Shown here: piece after piece, positions 63,687-64,000 of the stretch
Numbering within the stretch: the stretch's first letter is position 1
Layout: every line of letters starts with the position of its first letter
Assembly (NCBI GenBank): GCA_949317995.1
Contig: OX439044.1
Span: 23,508,733-23,572,732, forward strand
DNA from: Acholoe squamosa
Lineage: Eukaryota > Annelida > Polychaeta > Phyllodocida > Polynoidae
Reading direction: 5' to 3'
Length of the DNA stretch: 64,000 bases
The notes under the pieces: model-generated
The model's input: only the letters and a program-made list of their open reading frames with translations
The model's database searches: none
Told to the model about the DNA's origin: nothing
Program-made: the position numbers and the translations under genes

Positions 63687-64000
63687 TCTACTCTCCCTAC
63701 ACCAGCCACCAGCGCTGATCTAAAAACCCAAAAGGGTTAGCTACCATTCTAACAACTCAAACTCCCCCCCAAATTAGCACTAGCTCACTAACACCCCAAG
63801 TCGCGTCACACCAACCACACATTTTTACCTCACATAAAAGCCAAGCACCCCCCCACTCACACACACATACCACACCCACACTCACCTAGGTGTACATACA
63901 AGCCTCACACAAGAGGATATACCCCCACGCGACAACCAAAAATTTAAACTCCCCTAATTTTTCTAAAACAATTCTCATTACCTTTTTTAGGGCTGCAGTC
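63687..64000. other. C/A-rich tail of the window
   Basis: Sequence rich in CACAC, CCCC and ACTCAC without coding potential. No AATAAA was seen after the upstream ORF. Confidence 0.4.

Noticed and set aside
1..64000. CRISPR arrays, bacterial operons, Shine-Dalgarno sites
   Set aside because: Introns, LINEs, LTR elements and MITEs show this is animal nuclear DNA. No regularly spaced short repeats of the CRISPR type were seen.

Overview
This is eukaryotic, animal-type DNA. It has one multi-exon cellular gene with GT-AG introns, set among LTR retrotransposons, LINEs, SINE-like repeats, MITEs, minisatellites and (TA)n microsatellites. The LINE has an esterase-type ORF1, the repeats carry a GAGTGAGT / TTTAACGCC core, and the cellular gene is an alpha-arrestin. 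Together these suggest a marine invertebrate (a mollusc-like lophotrochozoan or an invertebrate deuterostome). I cannot fix the species from sequence alone.

Layout. 0-5 kb: a PIF/Harbinger-like MITE, a Mutator-like MITE with 9-bp target duplication, a related copy carrying a SINE, and a large foldback element. 5.0-9.5 kb: Ty3/Gypsy element A (+), a deletion derivative with most of gag missing but a long open integrase frame. 9.5-18.3 kb: no convincing gene; tandem repeats (including a three-unit higher-order minisatellite), a (TA)n tract, G-rich repeats, and a solo LTR at 16883-17094 related to the large element further right. 18.5-23.0 kb: an eight-exon alpha-arrestin (ARRDC-type) gene of about 519 codons with two PPxY motifs. 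23-35 kb: AT-rich, mostly gene-free sequence with several MITEs and a gutted LINE. 35.2-45.0 kb: Ty3/Gypsy element B (+), broken by stops, frameshifts, a piggyBac-like MITE, a small foldback and an 878-bp CACAG-ended DNA transposon.

44964-62389 is the main structure: an LTR retrotransposon (element C, minus strand) with two 358-bp LTRs, 4-bp target duplications, a primer-binding site matching the 3' end of tRNA-His, and a polypurine tract. In its own sense it carries a coiled-coil gag, capsid, CCHC zinc knuckle, protease, RT, RNase H and integrase. Downstream of pol there is then about 4 kb of extra open reading frames: a basic AT-hook-like protein coupled to integrase by an ATGA overlap, then a promoter-like leader with a candidate intron, then three more proteins that I cannot assign and that do not look like envelopes. 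A nearly intact CR1-like LINE with an SGNH-hydrolase ORF1 and a SINE have later inserted into it. 62.4-64 kb holds a small TATA-led two-exon gene candidate of unknown function.

Order of events from nesting: element B inserted first and took MITEs; element C inserted beside or in its 3' end; the LINE and the SINE then inserted into C. Most in-frame stops in the elements are TGA where CGA is plausible, as expected from decay of methylated CpG.
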